Assembly: GCA_019671005.1 (NCBI GenBank)
Contig: CM033721.1
Span: forward strand, 57,412,284-57,476,283
DNA length: 64,000 bases
Source of the DNA: Hibiscus mutabilis
Taxonomy: Eukaryota > Streptophyta > Magnoliopsida > Malvales > Malvaceae
Direction: 5' to 3'
A program made the translations under genes and the position numbers. A model generated the notes under the pieces. That model saw nothing but the letters and a program-made list of their open reading frames with translations. It did not search any database and had not been told where the DNA came from. This document shows, one piece after another, positions 23,704 to 34,199 of this stretch (its first letter is position 1; every line of letters starts with the position of its first letter).

Positions 23704-26487
23704 TGTAGCAATGTCCTTTTTGCACTAAAAACACATTTTTATTTTGTTGTTTGTTTTTAAAATAATGTCTTCCGTGGGGTTTTGTAAAAACCATATTTAT
23801 TAAAAATGGAGTCGCCACTAGTCACTTAGGTAGGCCGGACACCATAAAACCATAGATTTGGAAAATATTAGGTTCGGGAGTCGGTTACGGATGGGGAAGG
23901 ATTAGCACCCCCACACCGCCCAAAATTAGTACTTTAATAATTACCGCTTTATTAATATTAAATTTTCCAGATTAAAGTGACGATTTAATTGTCATTTGGT
24001 TATAAGTGCGAGTAGATTTTAAAGGCCCCGTTATCTGAGAGTAAACGCCCAACCACTATCACTATGCCTGATACTGGCCCCGTTTATGCTCGGATAAAAT
24101 GGCACCGCATTGGCAATAATATATCTCTTATGCAATCTTAGCAAATAATTTTAAAACATACGTATACATCACATGGTTTTAAAACATACAAGGAACATCA
24201 CAAAATTAAACAATACTAATAAAATACGTGAGCAAGAAAAAAAATAAAGCTTTTTAAAAAATAAAATAACCCTATCATGCTTAAACATATTAAAGTAATC
24301 CACAACTATATCACATACATGACATGGATAATGTACAATGTTAAACTAACGAAATAAGGCAACAAACCTAGACATGATACTAGAATTAAAAACATCAAAT
24401 AAAAACTAAAACCTAGACACCACAATTTTGTACGAAACAAAATCAAACATGTAATAAGGTACTTAATTTCCTACCATGCTTCAAGATCAAACAAACACAT
24501 AAATGACATGCTTATATACATAAAAACATGCCATAGGTATAACATGATAACCAAACTAAAACGCAATATTTAAACGAACATATATGTATCATACGGATGA
24601 ACAAATTAAAACATAAAAAACAACACCTCCAAAAACAAAAACAAAGATGATATAAAAACCTATATTAAGGTGATGAACAAAATAAATATGACATAAAACC
24701 ATAAAATGACAAAAACAAGAGACATAATTGATTACAACAGAGGACTAAAATGTAATAAAATGAAACAGAAATGACAGAAATTGGAGCAATAAAAACATGA
24801 TTTAGGGACAAAATTACAAACCAAACGAAACTTAAAAAGACTAAACATGTAATTGAACCAAGGGGCGAGCTCAGAGTGAAAATTTCAAAAATACGGTGGG
24901 ACTGGAGAGGTAATTTCTCCATTTAAAACTGAATTTGGTTTATTTGAGGGCTAAATTGAAATGTTTTTAAAAAGGAGGGGGGCTAGGGTTGCAAATATCC
25001 CATGCGGTAAGATATAAATGAAAATAATGAACACGCGGAGGGATTTATTACAGGATTTACCCATTTTCTTTTTATTTCCCCTCTATAAAACCCATAGTCG
25101 GTCCCTTTTATTCACTTTTCCTTCATTTTTTACCTAAAGAGAGTGAGCTCTCTATTTCCCCAAAAGTGCAACCGCCAAACCCTTCAGCCGCCGCGGTTAT
25201 AGAGGCCGGCGGTAGTCCGGCTACTCCAGCCACCGCCTTCAACGCTCGAAGCGTTCCAAAACCCAACCTAGACACCCCTCAAAAACAAAAAAACCTCTAA
25301 TTTTGAAAAGACCGAACCAAAATCCTCATATTTTGAGACCTCAAAGCCTAGATCCCTGACTTTTCGAGACAAAAACGAAGAAGAAAACCCCTTTTTGTGG
25401 CTCACTCCTCAGAGTTTATCGCTGGCAGGGAAGGGTTTTCTCCTGGTAAACTCTATCTTTTTTTTCTTTTTTGCTTATTACTTACATGCATGCATAAAAA
25501 AGAGAGAGAAAAAAATTACCAATGGAAGCTCTGTTTTTTTTGTATTTCTGGAAAGACTGATAAAACTGGTAACTTGATAACCTTTGGTTCTTACAACTTT
25601 TTCATACATATATCATACTCTGATCGTTTGGTAGAAAGTACTATAAAAATACATATTTTTTGGATTTGAAATGATACTGACATAGCCTTTGTTTCTTGTG
25701 TTTTCTGGTGCATATGAGTACGGTGGTTGGGGCTGGTGGTGCGGCAGAGGCATGGTGGAGGTGATCCCTTGGCAGACACATCCCTGGCCGTTGGATAATA
25801 TCTGATCCAACAGCTAGGGTTTTCTAAAGCTTGGATAGCTTGGATGAAAGCTTGAGCGGGTGAGACTGCACCATATCGTGATACGTGGCACGCGGTGATC
25901 TGAAAGGCCAGTGCGTGCTCCCCACGCGCGCGTGGAAGTCAACTGGATGGCGAGTAGGCTTACACGCGATAGATGAGTGGTCTTCATGCTTCAACCGTGG
26001 CCGTTGGATCTAGATCTAATCCAACGGCCCTTGTGCAACTGCACAAAATAAGGGGAGGGTATTAGGGCTCTACTACCTGATGTGGATTAGGGTTTTTTTG
26101 GGATGTGGGTTAGGGTTTGGGCCGGATTGGGCCCAATGTAAATATTAATTTTGGGTTTCATGTAATTTGGACTTAGACATTTAATTTAACAGTGGGTTTT
26201 TATTTTTAAATTTATTTATTTATAATAATAATAATAAATAATATAATAATACTGTATACGTACACACATAAGCATACATGCAAATGACACATACGTATCA
26301 CATTAATATAATATACAAACATACATGCATATATACTCATACACACATGGTCTACGTACACATTAATCACACATATAGTAAACAAACAAATAATATAATA
26401 GGTATACATGCAACAGTGATATGTAAATTATTAAACTAACGTAAATTAACGCGATGTTTATACACCAGATAAAAATGGGTGATTACA
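23704..26487 (-). repeat. 3' LTR of the Tat/Ogre-like element
   Basis: 2784 bp; minus reading TGTAATCACC at 26487 to GCTACA at 23704. It matches 39081-41829 throughout. It has a roughly 40-bp segment near 25200-25240 and a 10-bp segment near 24750 that the other LTR lacks. It contains two GGCCGTTGGAT / ATCCAACGGCC hairpins (25786-25814, 25999-26029) and a plus-strand promoter-like block (25080-25460). Confidence 0.93.
25080..25460 (+). promoter_or_regulatory. Antisense promoter-like block in 3' LTR
   Basis: On the plus strand, opposite to the element: CTATAAAACCC (about 25082), a pyrimidine-rich 5'-UTR-like stretch, a CCGCC-rich stretch (25185-25245, most of it missing from the other LTR), and CCTGGTAAACTC (25443-25454), which resembles a 5' splice site. 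The TATA and donor parts are repeated in the 5' LTR (40445-40780). No transcript evidence. Confidence 0.35.
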
Positions 26488-26554
26488 GTTGCCCCTCTTT
26501 GCTTGTTCTTGTAGAACAGGAACAAAGTAAAGATCATAAGCACCCATTTTTATC
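26468..26554 (-). other. 14-bp inverted repeat enclosing PPT and LTR start
   Basis: Arms 26468-26481 (inside the LTR, GATAAAAATGGGTG on the plus strand) and 26541-26554 (internal, CACCCATTTTTATC) are perfect reverse complements with a 59-nt loop holding the PPT. Compare 2623-2711: same position and arm length, different sequence. Confidence 0.85.
26488..26504 (-). other. Polypurine tract (PPT)
   Basis: The minus strand reads AAGCAAAGAGGGGCAAC directly before the LTR TGTAATCACC. It is the expected plus-strand primer and has the same end (GGGGCAAC) as the PPT at 2678-2690. Confidence 0.85.
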
Positions 26555-26639
26555 CGACTTCCCTGTCTGTGGCTTTGGAATCTCGTGTTCTTCTGGAACT
26601 CTTCGCTTTTCCTCAGCTGAATCTTCAGGCTCGTAATTT

Positions 26640-27570
26640 CTTCCTACATAGAACTTCTTCACCTTCCGATCCTAGAGCTACAGGCTCTTCCTATATAGAA
26701 CCTTTCGCTTTCTCAGGCGGATCCTTCGGACTAAAAGTTCTTCCTATATAGAACTTTTTTACCTTGAAATCCTGGAGTTAGGGCTCTTCCTATATAGAAC
26801 CTTTCACTCTGAGATGGTAAAGCTTGGAGTCCTTCCTATATGGAACTCTTCGCATTCAACGTAGATTTTTCCTATATAAAATCTTCTGCGTCACCAATGG
26901 ATTTTTCGACTGGGAGATCTTCCTATATAGAGCTTCTAGTCTTCAAACCCTGAAACCGCAAGTCCTTCCTATACAGAACTTTTAGCTTCTGATCTTAGAA
27001 CTACAGGTCCCTCCTATATAGAACCTTTCATTCTGGAGTCTTGAGTTACGAGTCCCTCCTATATAGAACTTTTCACTCTAAGACTGTAGAGCTCGAAGTC
27101 CTTCCTATATAGAACTCTTCGCCTTCAACGCAGATTTTTCCTATATAAAATCTTCTACGTCACGGATGGATTTTTCGACTAGGAGTTCTTCCTATATAGA
27201 GCTTCTAGTCTTCAAACCCTGAAACCGCAAGTCCTTACTATACATAACTTTTAGCTTCTGAAATCTCAGAGCGACGAGTTTTTCCTACATAGAACCTCTC
27301 ACTCTAAGACAGTAAAGCTCGAAGTCCTTCCTATATAGGACTCTTCGCCTCTAACACAGTGGGTTTTCCCTATATAAAACCTTCTGTGTCATGGGTGAAT
27401 TCCTTCGGTAGGGAGTTCTTCCTATATAGAACTGCTAGTCTTCACCCTGGAACCGCAAGTTCTTCCTATATAGAACTTTCATCTCCAGAACCCTCGGAGC
27501 GGCGGATTCTTCCTATATAGAACCCCTCGCTGCGGACACTTGAAAATATAGGCCCTTCCTATATAGAACC
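26640..27570 (-). repeat. Array of about 21 hairpins with TTCCTATATA loops
   Basis: Units of 40-50 bp share TTCCTATATAGAAC or close variants (about 21 occurrences from 26644 to 27570). The flanks form inverted repeats that change between units: AAAAGTTC/GAACTTTT (26733-26740, 26751-26758), CGAAG/CTTCG (27094-27098, 27117-27121), GACTAG/CTAGTC (27177-27182, 27205-27210), GATTTT/AAAATC with outer ACGCA/TACGT (27128-27160), GGTTTT/AAAACC with outer ACACA/TGTGT (27354-27390). Blocks repeat at higher order, about 270 bp apart (26840-26965 and 27110-27235, partly again 27340-27460). Confidence 0.85.
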
Positions 27571-27920
27571 TTTGTCTTTACATTTGGGATTCACGCCAAA
27601 ATGGCTACCGATCTGGCCTACACTACCTAGGTTGCCACTATCTCTGGACTCACGCTACTAAGGCTGCCCATTCTTCTTTAAATTTGCAGATACCTGTCTA
27701 GAATAGACAAAATGCTATGACAAATGAGTTAGTATGCTCCTAATCCTAGGGATGTCTAACTATACATGATGCATGAGTGTCAATATCTTGGTGCGCCTGC
27801 TTCGGCCATCAATCAATCTCGACTCTTCGGTACTTACTTTCTCCTTTTTCTTTTTCTAGTGGCGATACCCCATTTCACTATCGGGTTCAACAATTTCTAC
27901 CTTTCTTTTTTGAATTTCTG
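27571..27920 (-). other. Non-coding 3' region of the element
   Basis: No ORF or clear repeat between the two hairpin groups. Confidence 0.5.
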
Positions 27921-27927
27921 GTTCGGG

Positions 27928-28645
27928 GTTCTAAAGTGCCCTTCGAGTTTTCACTTTAGAGGTTTTTTTTCTCTTTTTTTGTTTTGTTTTGTTTTTTTGA
28001 GGTGCCCTTCCGGGTTTTCACCTGGGAAATCTTTCTTGTTGTCTCGAATGCTTTCTTTAAACAAGAAGGGCATGTGACATTGGTCATCTTGCCTTGGTGC
28101 TCGAAGCCTTCTGCTCTTCCTGTTTCAACATACATCATTTAGGCAGTTGGAGGGCAAGGTTAATACTGTTTTCTAATCACCTGCATCTTCAGGGTTAGAT
28201 CACAGTAATGCTCAGAAATCTCTTGTTTATCATAAGCCTATGTTAACTTATTTGCATGATGTTTATGGCAAATAACAAGAAGACAAGGAACAGGAGCTCA
28301 AAAATGTGATTTTATTACGATTAAGGATTTGGGACAATTTTGAGATAGTCATGGAAAACATGAGGAAAAGGAAAAGCAAAACATGAAATGCAAAACCTCC
28401 AAGTATCCACAGTATGAATGATGCGTGATCTCGTCAACCGGAGTAGAATCTTTGCCTCAAGCTTCTTCTTCATGGGGCTCATAGGGACGACTCTTCTCTC
28501 CGAAGGTCCAACCTTATAATTTATCTGAGTCGCCCTTTACGGGTTTTCGACTCAGATCCTTCCTTTGCTCTAAGACGCCCTTTTTCGGGTTTTCGCCTCG
28601 AGCTCTCCATTTTTTGTTTTGGAATGCCCTTTCGGGTTTTCGTTC
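27928..28645 (-). repeat. Five hairpins with AAAA-CCC-GAAA-GGG cores
   Basis: In element (minus) sense each copy reads stem, AAAA, CCC, a GNRA-like loop, GGG, stem. The stems differ completely but pair: CTAAAGTG/CACTTTAG (near 27932-27960), AGGTG/CACCT (near 28000-28024), ATCTGAGTCG/CGACTCAGAT (near 28523-28557), GCTC..CG/CG..GAGC (near 28567-28602), GGAA/TTCC (near 28620-28648). Inner loops read GAA(G), GGAA, GTAAA, GAAAAA, GAAA. Non-coding; between integrase and the long hairpin array. Confidence 0.8.
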
Positions 28646-28718
28646 CACCTTTCTTCTTTTTTTTTTCTTTTTTTTCCTCTTTTTTTCTTCTTTTTTTTCT
28701 TTTTTTTTTCTTTTTTTT

Positions 28719-30106
28719 TCAAACATAGTATTTCTTAACCGCATCAGAATTCATAGGATTTTTTAGCTCGTCTCCATCCATTTCGGTTAAGATTAATGCG
28801 CCTCCTAAAAATGCCTTCTTGACAACGTATGGCCTTTCCCAATTGGGCATCCACTTTCCCCGAGAATCTTTCTGAATTGGGAGCATCCTCTTAAGTACCA
28901 GATATTCCTCTCTGAATTCTTTCGGGCGCACCTTCTTGTCGTATGCCCGCATCATCCATTTTTGGTACATTTGACCATGGCAGATGGCCCTTAGCCTATT
29001 TTCTTCGATGATATTCAACTGGTCGAATCTGGCTTGCACCTATTCGGACTCTTCTAACTTTACTTCATTTAGGACCCAGAGCGACAAAATCTCAGCCTTA
29101 ATGGGGAGTACTACTTCGGTGCCATACACTAGAGAATAGGGCGTTGCCCCGTCGATGTACGAACAGATGTCCTATAGGCGAAAAGAGCGAATGACAGCTT
29201 CTCATGCCAATCCTTGTAGGTATCCGTCGTCTTTGCGATGATCTTCTTTATGTTCTTGTTTGCTGCTTCCACTGCCTCATTCATCTTAGGGTGATAGGCT
29301 GTGGAGTTATGGTGCGTTATCTTGAACTGACTGCACACCTCCGTCATCAATTTGTTATTCAAATTGGAAGCGTTGCTGGTGATAATCTTTTCCGGCAAAC
29401 CGTATCGACAAATGATCTCATTCTTTAGGAATTTACATACCGTCGTCCTTGTGATGTTAGCATAAGATGCTGCTTCCACCCATTTAGTGAAGTAGTCTAT
29501 GGCGACCAAAATATAGCGGTGCCCTTTGGAAGCCTTCGGGTGAATCTACCCAATGGCGTCCATGCCCCACGCTGCAAAAGGCCACGAAGAATTCATGGTG
29601 TGTAAAGGTAACGAAGGAGCTTGAATCTTGTCAGCATAAATTTGGCATTTGTGGCATTTCCTGGCGTAATCGATGCAATCTCCCTCCATGGTCGACCAGA
29701 AATAGCCATATCTCATAATTTTTCGGGCTATAGACAACCCATTGGCGTGCATCCTACATAGACCATTGTGTACCTCTGCCAAAATCTCCTTCGCCTCCCG
29801 GGCATCCACACATCTCAATAATGTATGATCATGGCTTCTTTTATATAGAATCTCCCCATCCATAACATATCTCGCTGCCATTTTTCTGAGTGTTTTTCTA
29901 TCATTGTCATTTGCCCCTTCGGGATACTTTTGAAACTTGACATATTGCAAGATGTCATAGTACCACGGGTTTCCATCTATCTCTTCTTGCACATTACAAT
30001 AGTGAGCCGGCCTTTCAAAAGTCTGCATCTCAATGGGCTTCATTTCTGCCCCCGTGTTTGCTTTGAACATGGAAGCCAAGGTTGCCAAGGCGTCTACTAT
30101 CTGATT
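28719..30106 (-). pseudogene. Integrase, broken
   Basis: The N-terminal part (30088-29546) has the zinc-binding HHCC region (EVHNGLCRMH ... CHKCQIY) and ends at a stop after WGMDAIG. The core (29509-29129) has AIDYFTKWVEA with the first Asp, but ITSNASNLNN has Ser-Asn-Ala in place of Asp-Asn-Gly, so the second catalytic Asp is lost, and NEAVEAANKN supplies the Glu. The C-terminal domain is in another frame (29039-28719: GQMYQKWMMRAYDKK, WMPNWERPYVVKKAF, end VKKYYV). The protein family inserts cDNA into chromosomes; this copy is dead by stops, frameshift and active-site loss. Confidence 0.9.
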
Positions 30107-30450
30107 TTATTCTCTGGGAAGGTAAACGAAACTGATCTTTTCAAACTCCTTGGTGAGCTCCTGGATCAATTCATAATATTTGACCAGCTTCGAATCTCGG
30201 GTTTCCCATTTTCTACGCAACTGGTAAATTACTAAGGATGAATCTCTGAGTACTCGAAGTTCCTTAATCTTTCTTTCAATAACTACGTTCAGTCCCATAA
30301 CACAGTCTTCGTATTCGGTTATATTGTTGGTGCTAAAGAATTCTAGTATGCTGGTGAAGGGATAGTAGACATTCTCTAGAGAAATTAACACAGCCCCTAT
30401 CCCGTGTCCGAGGTCGTTGGAGGGGCCATCAAAGTAAAGCTTCCATGAGT
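30107..30450 (-). pseudogene. Second, archaeal-type RNase H (aRNH)
   Basis: It lies within the 203-codon ORF 30718-30107. WKLYFDGPSNDLGHGIGAVL carries the first Asp, NNITEYEDCVMGL the Glu, and LRVLRDSSLVIYQL the next Asp, followed by KWETRDSKLVKYYELI. A D-E-D set is therefore visible, unlike the decayed first RNase H. A second RNase H downstream of the usual one is the hallmark of the Tat lineage. The ORF stops before the integrase region. Confidence 0.85.
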
Positions 30451-31160
30451 TGTCGTCTGAAACATTTTCCTCAGTTGTAATACACATCAAGTCCTCATCC
30501 GGGAAATTAAAGTTTAACGATTCATAATCATCCGAAGCACGACTAGCTAGGAAATCTGCTATGGCGCTTCCCTTCACGACTTTCTGACTTACATACACAA
30601 TGTAGAACTCGGATAAGAGCATCTGCCAGCGGGCTATCCTCTCTGTTAATGCCGACGCTTCCATTAGGAACTTCAAGGGGTCTAGCTTGGATATCAACCA
30701 TGTGGTATGGTATAACATGTACTACCTAAGACTTTTGGTGGCCCAAACCAAAACGCAACATAGCTTCTGAATTGGCGGGTATCGTGTTTCGCAATCATTG
30801 AACTTTTTGCTTAGGTAGTAGATGACTTTTCCTTCTTTCGAGACTCATCGTGTTACCCCAATATGCAACCCATTGAATTCTCAAAGACTATTAGATAGAG
30901 GATTAAAGGCCTACCTGGACCGGCGCAACTAAAATCGGAGCATTCGTCAAGTACCTTTGATCTTCTCCAGGGCCTCTTGACATTCCTCATCCCAGACGTC
31001 GGGATTATTCTTTCTAAGTAGTCTGAAGACTAGGTTACACCTATCTGTTAACTGGGAGATGAAACGGGAGATGTAATTTAGCCTCCCCAGGAAACCTCAA
31101 ACTTCCTTCTGAGTATGGGGCGGTGGGATATTCCGGATGGCTTTCACCTTATCTGGATCA
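30451..31160 (-). pseudogene. RT connection and first RNase H, broken
   Basis: The connection region (31160-30900) can be followed through stops (GFLGRLNYISRFIS, then DVWDEECQEALEKIK). The RNase H end is open in 30718-30540: WQMLLSEFYIVYVSQKVVKG, SAIADFLASRA. This enzyme would degrade RNA in the RNA-DNA hybrid. At least one frameshift and several stops separate it from RT. Confidence 0.75.
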
Positions 31161-31163
31161 ATC

Positions 31164-31853
31164 TCAATCCCTCTCTTGCTTACTACGAACCTCCAAGAGT
31201 TTTCCAGATGTAATGGTAAATATGCATTTGGTCAGGTTAAGCTTCAGCTGGTATTTCCGCAGTCTTTGGAATAGTTTTCTCATGTTCTGCATGTGCTCTT
31301 CTTCTGTTTGGGACTTAGCGATCATATCATCCACGTATACCTCTATTTCTTTGTGCATCATATCGTGGAAAAGAGTCACCATCGCTTTTTGATAAGTTGC
31401 TCCCACGTTCTTGTGTCCGAAAGGCATCACCTTGTAACAAAAAGTGCCACACATGGTCACGAAAGTGGTTTTCTCCATGTCGTCCGAGTCCATCTTTATC
31501 TGGTTGTACCTCGATAAGCCGTCCATGAACGAGAACCATGAGTGTCCCGCAGTGTTGCCAACCAGTGTGTCAATATGTGGCAGAGAGAAGTTGTCTTTAG
31601 GGCTAGCTCGGTTGAGATCCTTATAATCTACACACATACAGACCTTCCAATCCTTCTTCGGCACTGGTACAATGTTTGCAACCCATTCAGGGTATTTGGC
31701 CACTTCTAAGAAGCCATCATCAAATTTCTTTTTCACCTCTTTTCTGATCTTTAACATGTCCGGTCTTATTTTCCTGAGTTTTTGCTGTATTAGTTTGCAT
31801 TCTGGCCTTGTCGGTAATTTATGTACCACGATGTCAGTATTCAAACCCGACAT
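31164..31853 (-). pseudogene. Reverse transcriptase core, open for 229 codons
   Basis: VANIVPVPKKDWKVCMCVDY (fingers/palm), ASPKDNFSLPHIDTLVGNTA, FSFMDGLSRYNQIKM (first palm Asp), MPFGHKNVGATYQKAM (usual FGLKN, here His) and the catalytic EVYVDDMIAKS are all visible, so the active-site Asp residues are kept. The ORF begins at MSGLNTDIVVHKL, the usual segment before RT in this lineage, and ends in decayed sequence. It would copy element RNA to DNA. Confidence 0.9.
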
Positions 31854-32850
31854 ATCTTGATAAGTTCATGCGAATACATCCTTGAATTCTTGGAGTAGGG
31901 CTATCAGTTTGCGACTGGTTTTCGAGGAAAATTTTGTCTCGATCTTTACTTCCTTTCTCTCTTCTTCAGTCCCCAAGTTTACAACTTCTGTTTCTTCTTG
32001 GTGGGGCATGATTTGCCTATCTTCGTTGGCCATCATCCTCATCATCTCTGCAGGGACCTCTCATTCTATCTCATCATCCTCTTCTTCAATTCCTGCTGAG
32101 ATCTCGGGGCATTCAAAATCTACTTCAAGATTGGAGTCAGCATCATTCATACAGTTAATTATGGGGACTCTGCATTAAATGAGAGCGAATGTATTGGGAA
32201 GAGAATGATTTTATATGAAGTGAATGAATATGAATAAAGAATGAATGAATGAAATGAGATGTTTGCCATTTGAGAAAACGGGGAAGATATCTGTTCATTT
32301 CAAACAAAAAGTTAACATAGGTGCCCTATAAAAAAGATCCCCATTGTTTATGGGCAAAAACAAAAGGTTGATTCAGAGCATTACTCTGATCTAGCCCTAA
32401 AAACCACAGGTAGATCAACGTGGCTCCAATTATCAAGAGTCTCCCCGGGGCGGCAGGGGCGGATGCTAGTCAACATATTGCTGTCATGGTCATTTCCAGC
32501 TATCATGTTGATGGACATCCCCTCGAGTGTTTCACTAAACATTTATTTCTCATTGAGTATGTCACTTTCCTTAATTGCTTCTTCGACCTCCTGTCCTGGT
32601 CGGCTGAATCCTCCGGAGACAAAAGTATTTCTCAAACAAGGTAAAGACATTGGTCTCCATGGAACGTCTTCTCCCTTAAATCTGGCTCTTCTATGTTCTT
32701 CTTTCCTCTTGTACTCTTATTTTCTCTGCTGGATACTTGGTTTGTAGCCCAGCCCGAAACGATACTTCTTGGTTATTACACTCATAGCTCGTAGGCTCCC
32801 TTGTAATCTTCTCCCTATCCTCTTCTTCCTGCTTTGGCTCATCGACCCAA
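31854..32850 (-). other. Protease-RT linker, broken
   Basis: There are only short open pieces (32879-32691, MHQDDRMLKLWVDE..., acidic/basic linker). Low-complexity acidic codons are read at 31960-32110 on the minus strand. No catalytic motif was seen. Ogre-type elements can carry an intron in this part; I cannot show splice sites. Confidence 0.45.
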
Positions 32851-32854
32851 AGTT

Positions 32855-33636
32855 TCAGCATACGGTCATCTTGGTGCAATTAGATAACCTAGGATAGGGG
32901 ATCCGATTACCTTCCACGACGAATGTGGCATTCACCAGCTCTAATGCTCGAAAAGAGCATTCTGCAGCATCCTCATCATTTTGAATGTAGGGGGCATCTG
33001 ATGTCACCGAAGCAATGATCTCTTGCTCAGCCTCCACTATGACCAACTTGCCTTCAATCACGAATTTTAATTTCTGATGCAGTGATGAGGGGACGGCTCC
33101 TGCAGAGTGGATCCATGGCCTTCCCAATAAGCAGCTGTAGGATGGTTTTATGTCCATCACCACGAAGTCAATCACGTACTCCCAATCAATAGTGCCACCT
33201 CAATCTTTCCAAGTGTTCCTCTTTGTGTGCCGTCGAAAGCTCTCACGGAGTTATGACAGGGCTTTAGGTGAGAATCATCGATTGGTAGCTTTTGTAGAGT
33301 CACCGTAGGTAGTACGTTCAGTGCTGACCCTTTTTCAATCAATACCCTCGGTAACACATACCCCTTGCAGTGGGTTGTGATGTTAAGAGCCTTGGTGGAC
33401 CCCATTCCTCCTTCAGGGATCTCGTCATCACTGAATGCTATATGGTTATAGGCGGTGATATGCCCCACTATCCTGTCCAACTTCGATACAGAAATGTCCT
33501 GGGGTACAAACGTCTGGTTTAACACTTTTAGGAGTGCCTCACGGTGTTTTTCTAAACTCAGGAGCAACTCTAGTACTGTAATCCTTGCCGGTTGCTTTCG
33601 TAGTTGTTCCACTATGTTGTATTCACTATGCCTCAA
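32855..33636 (-). pseudogene. Aspartic protease, broken
   Basis: ORF 33636-33172 carries EIPEGGMGSTKALNITTHCK, then LIEKGSALNVLPTVTLQ, the protease flap/active-site region in which the usual Asp-x-Gly-Ser has Glu for Asp, so activity is doubtful. A frame change follows, and 33175-32855 continues with VVMDIKPSYSCLLGRPWIHS, the typical 'LLGRPWIH' end of Tat-type proteases. The protease would cut the polyprotein. Confidence 0.8.
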
Positions 33637-34199
33637 GAATTTCAGAAATTCTTTGGCCTGAGCCTCGGTTACTGGTTCATTTATCTTTGGAGGTGGTTCC
33701 TCACCGAATATTTGCGCGGGGTACCCGCTGTATCCTTTCCTTTATTCTTGGCAACTTCAGCAGCCTTCAAGGTTTCTGAGGAGTAACATCTGTCGCTCCT
33801 CATGAAGTGGCCCACCTCACCGACATTCTCATCACTCTTGGCTTGCTCGTCTTTCGGTGTAGGCTCTTCTTCTATTTTCTATTCTTTTACTTCACCAGAT
33901 TCTGGCTTTTCTGGTATGGTCACATTCACAAAATAGTTCTAGGGAGTTTGCCGTATATCATTGAATGGGAACGGGGATGGTACTGAGATGACGATCTTGG
34001 GAGTCACTTTAGTAGCTTCTCCTTGAGAGGAACTTGCACCTTCTGGCCTGGAAGAGATGACAAAAGGTCTCTCCCTCACGTATTTAATGTTGGGGTTATC
34101 CGTCATATGTACGTCTGACCCTTTCCTTCCTGTAGGCTCTTCGAAGAACTCTATTTGCTTATCGTTCATCAATTACTGCACCAATATCTTAAACTCATC

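Noticed and set aside
26640..27570. CRISPR-like regular array
   Set aside because: Plant nuclear DNA inside a retrotransposon; repeats are imperfect and the 'spacers' are stem sequences of hairpins.
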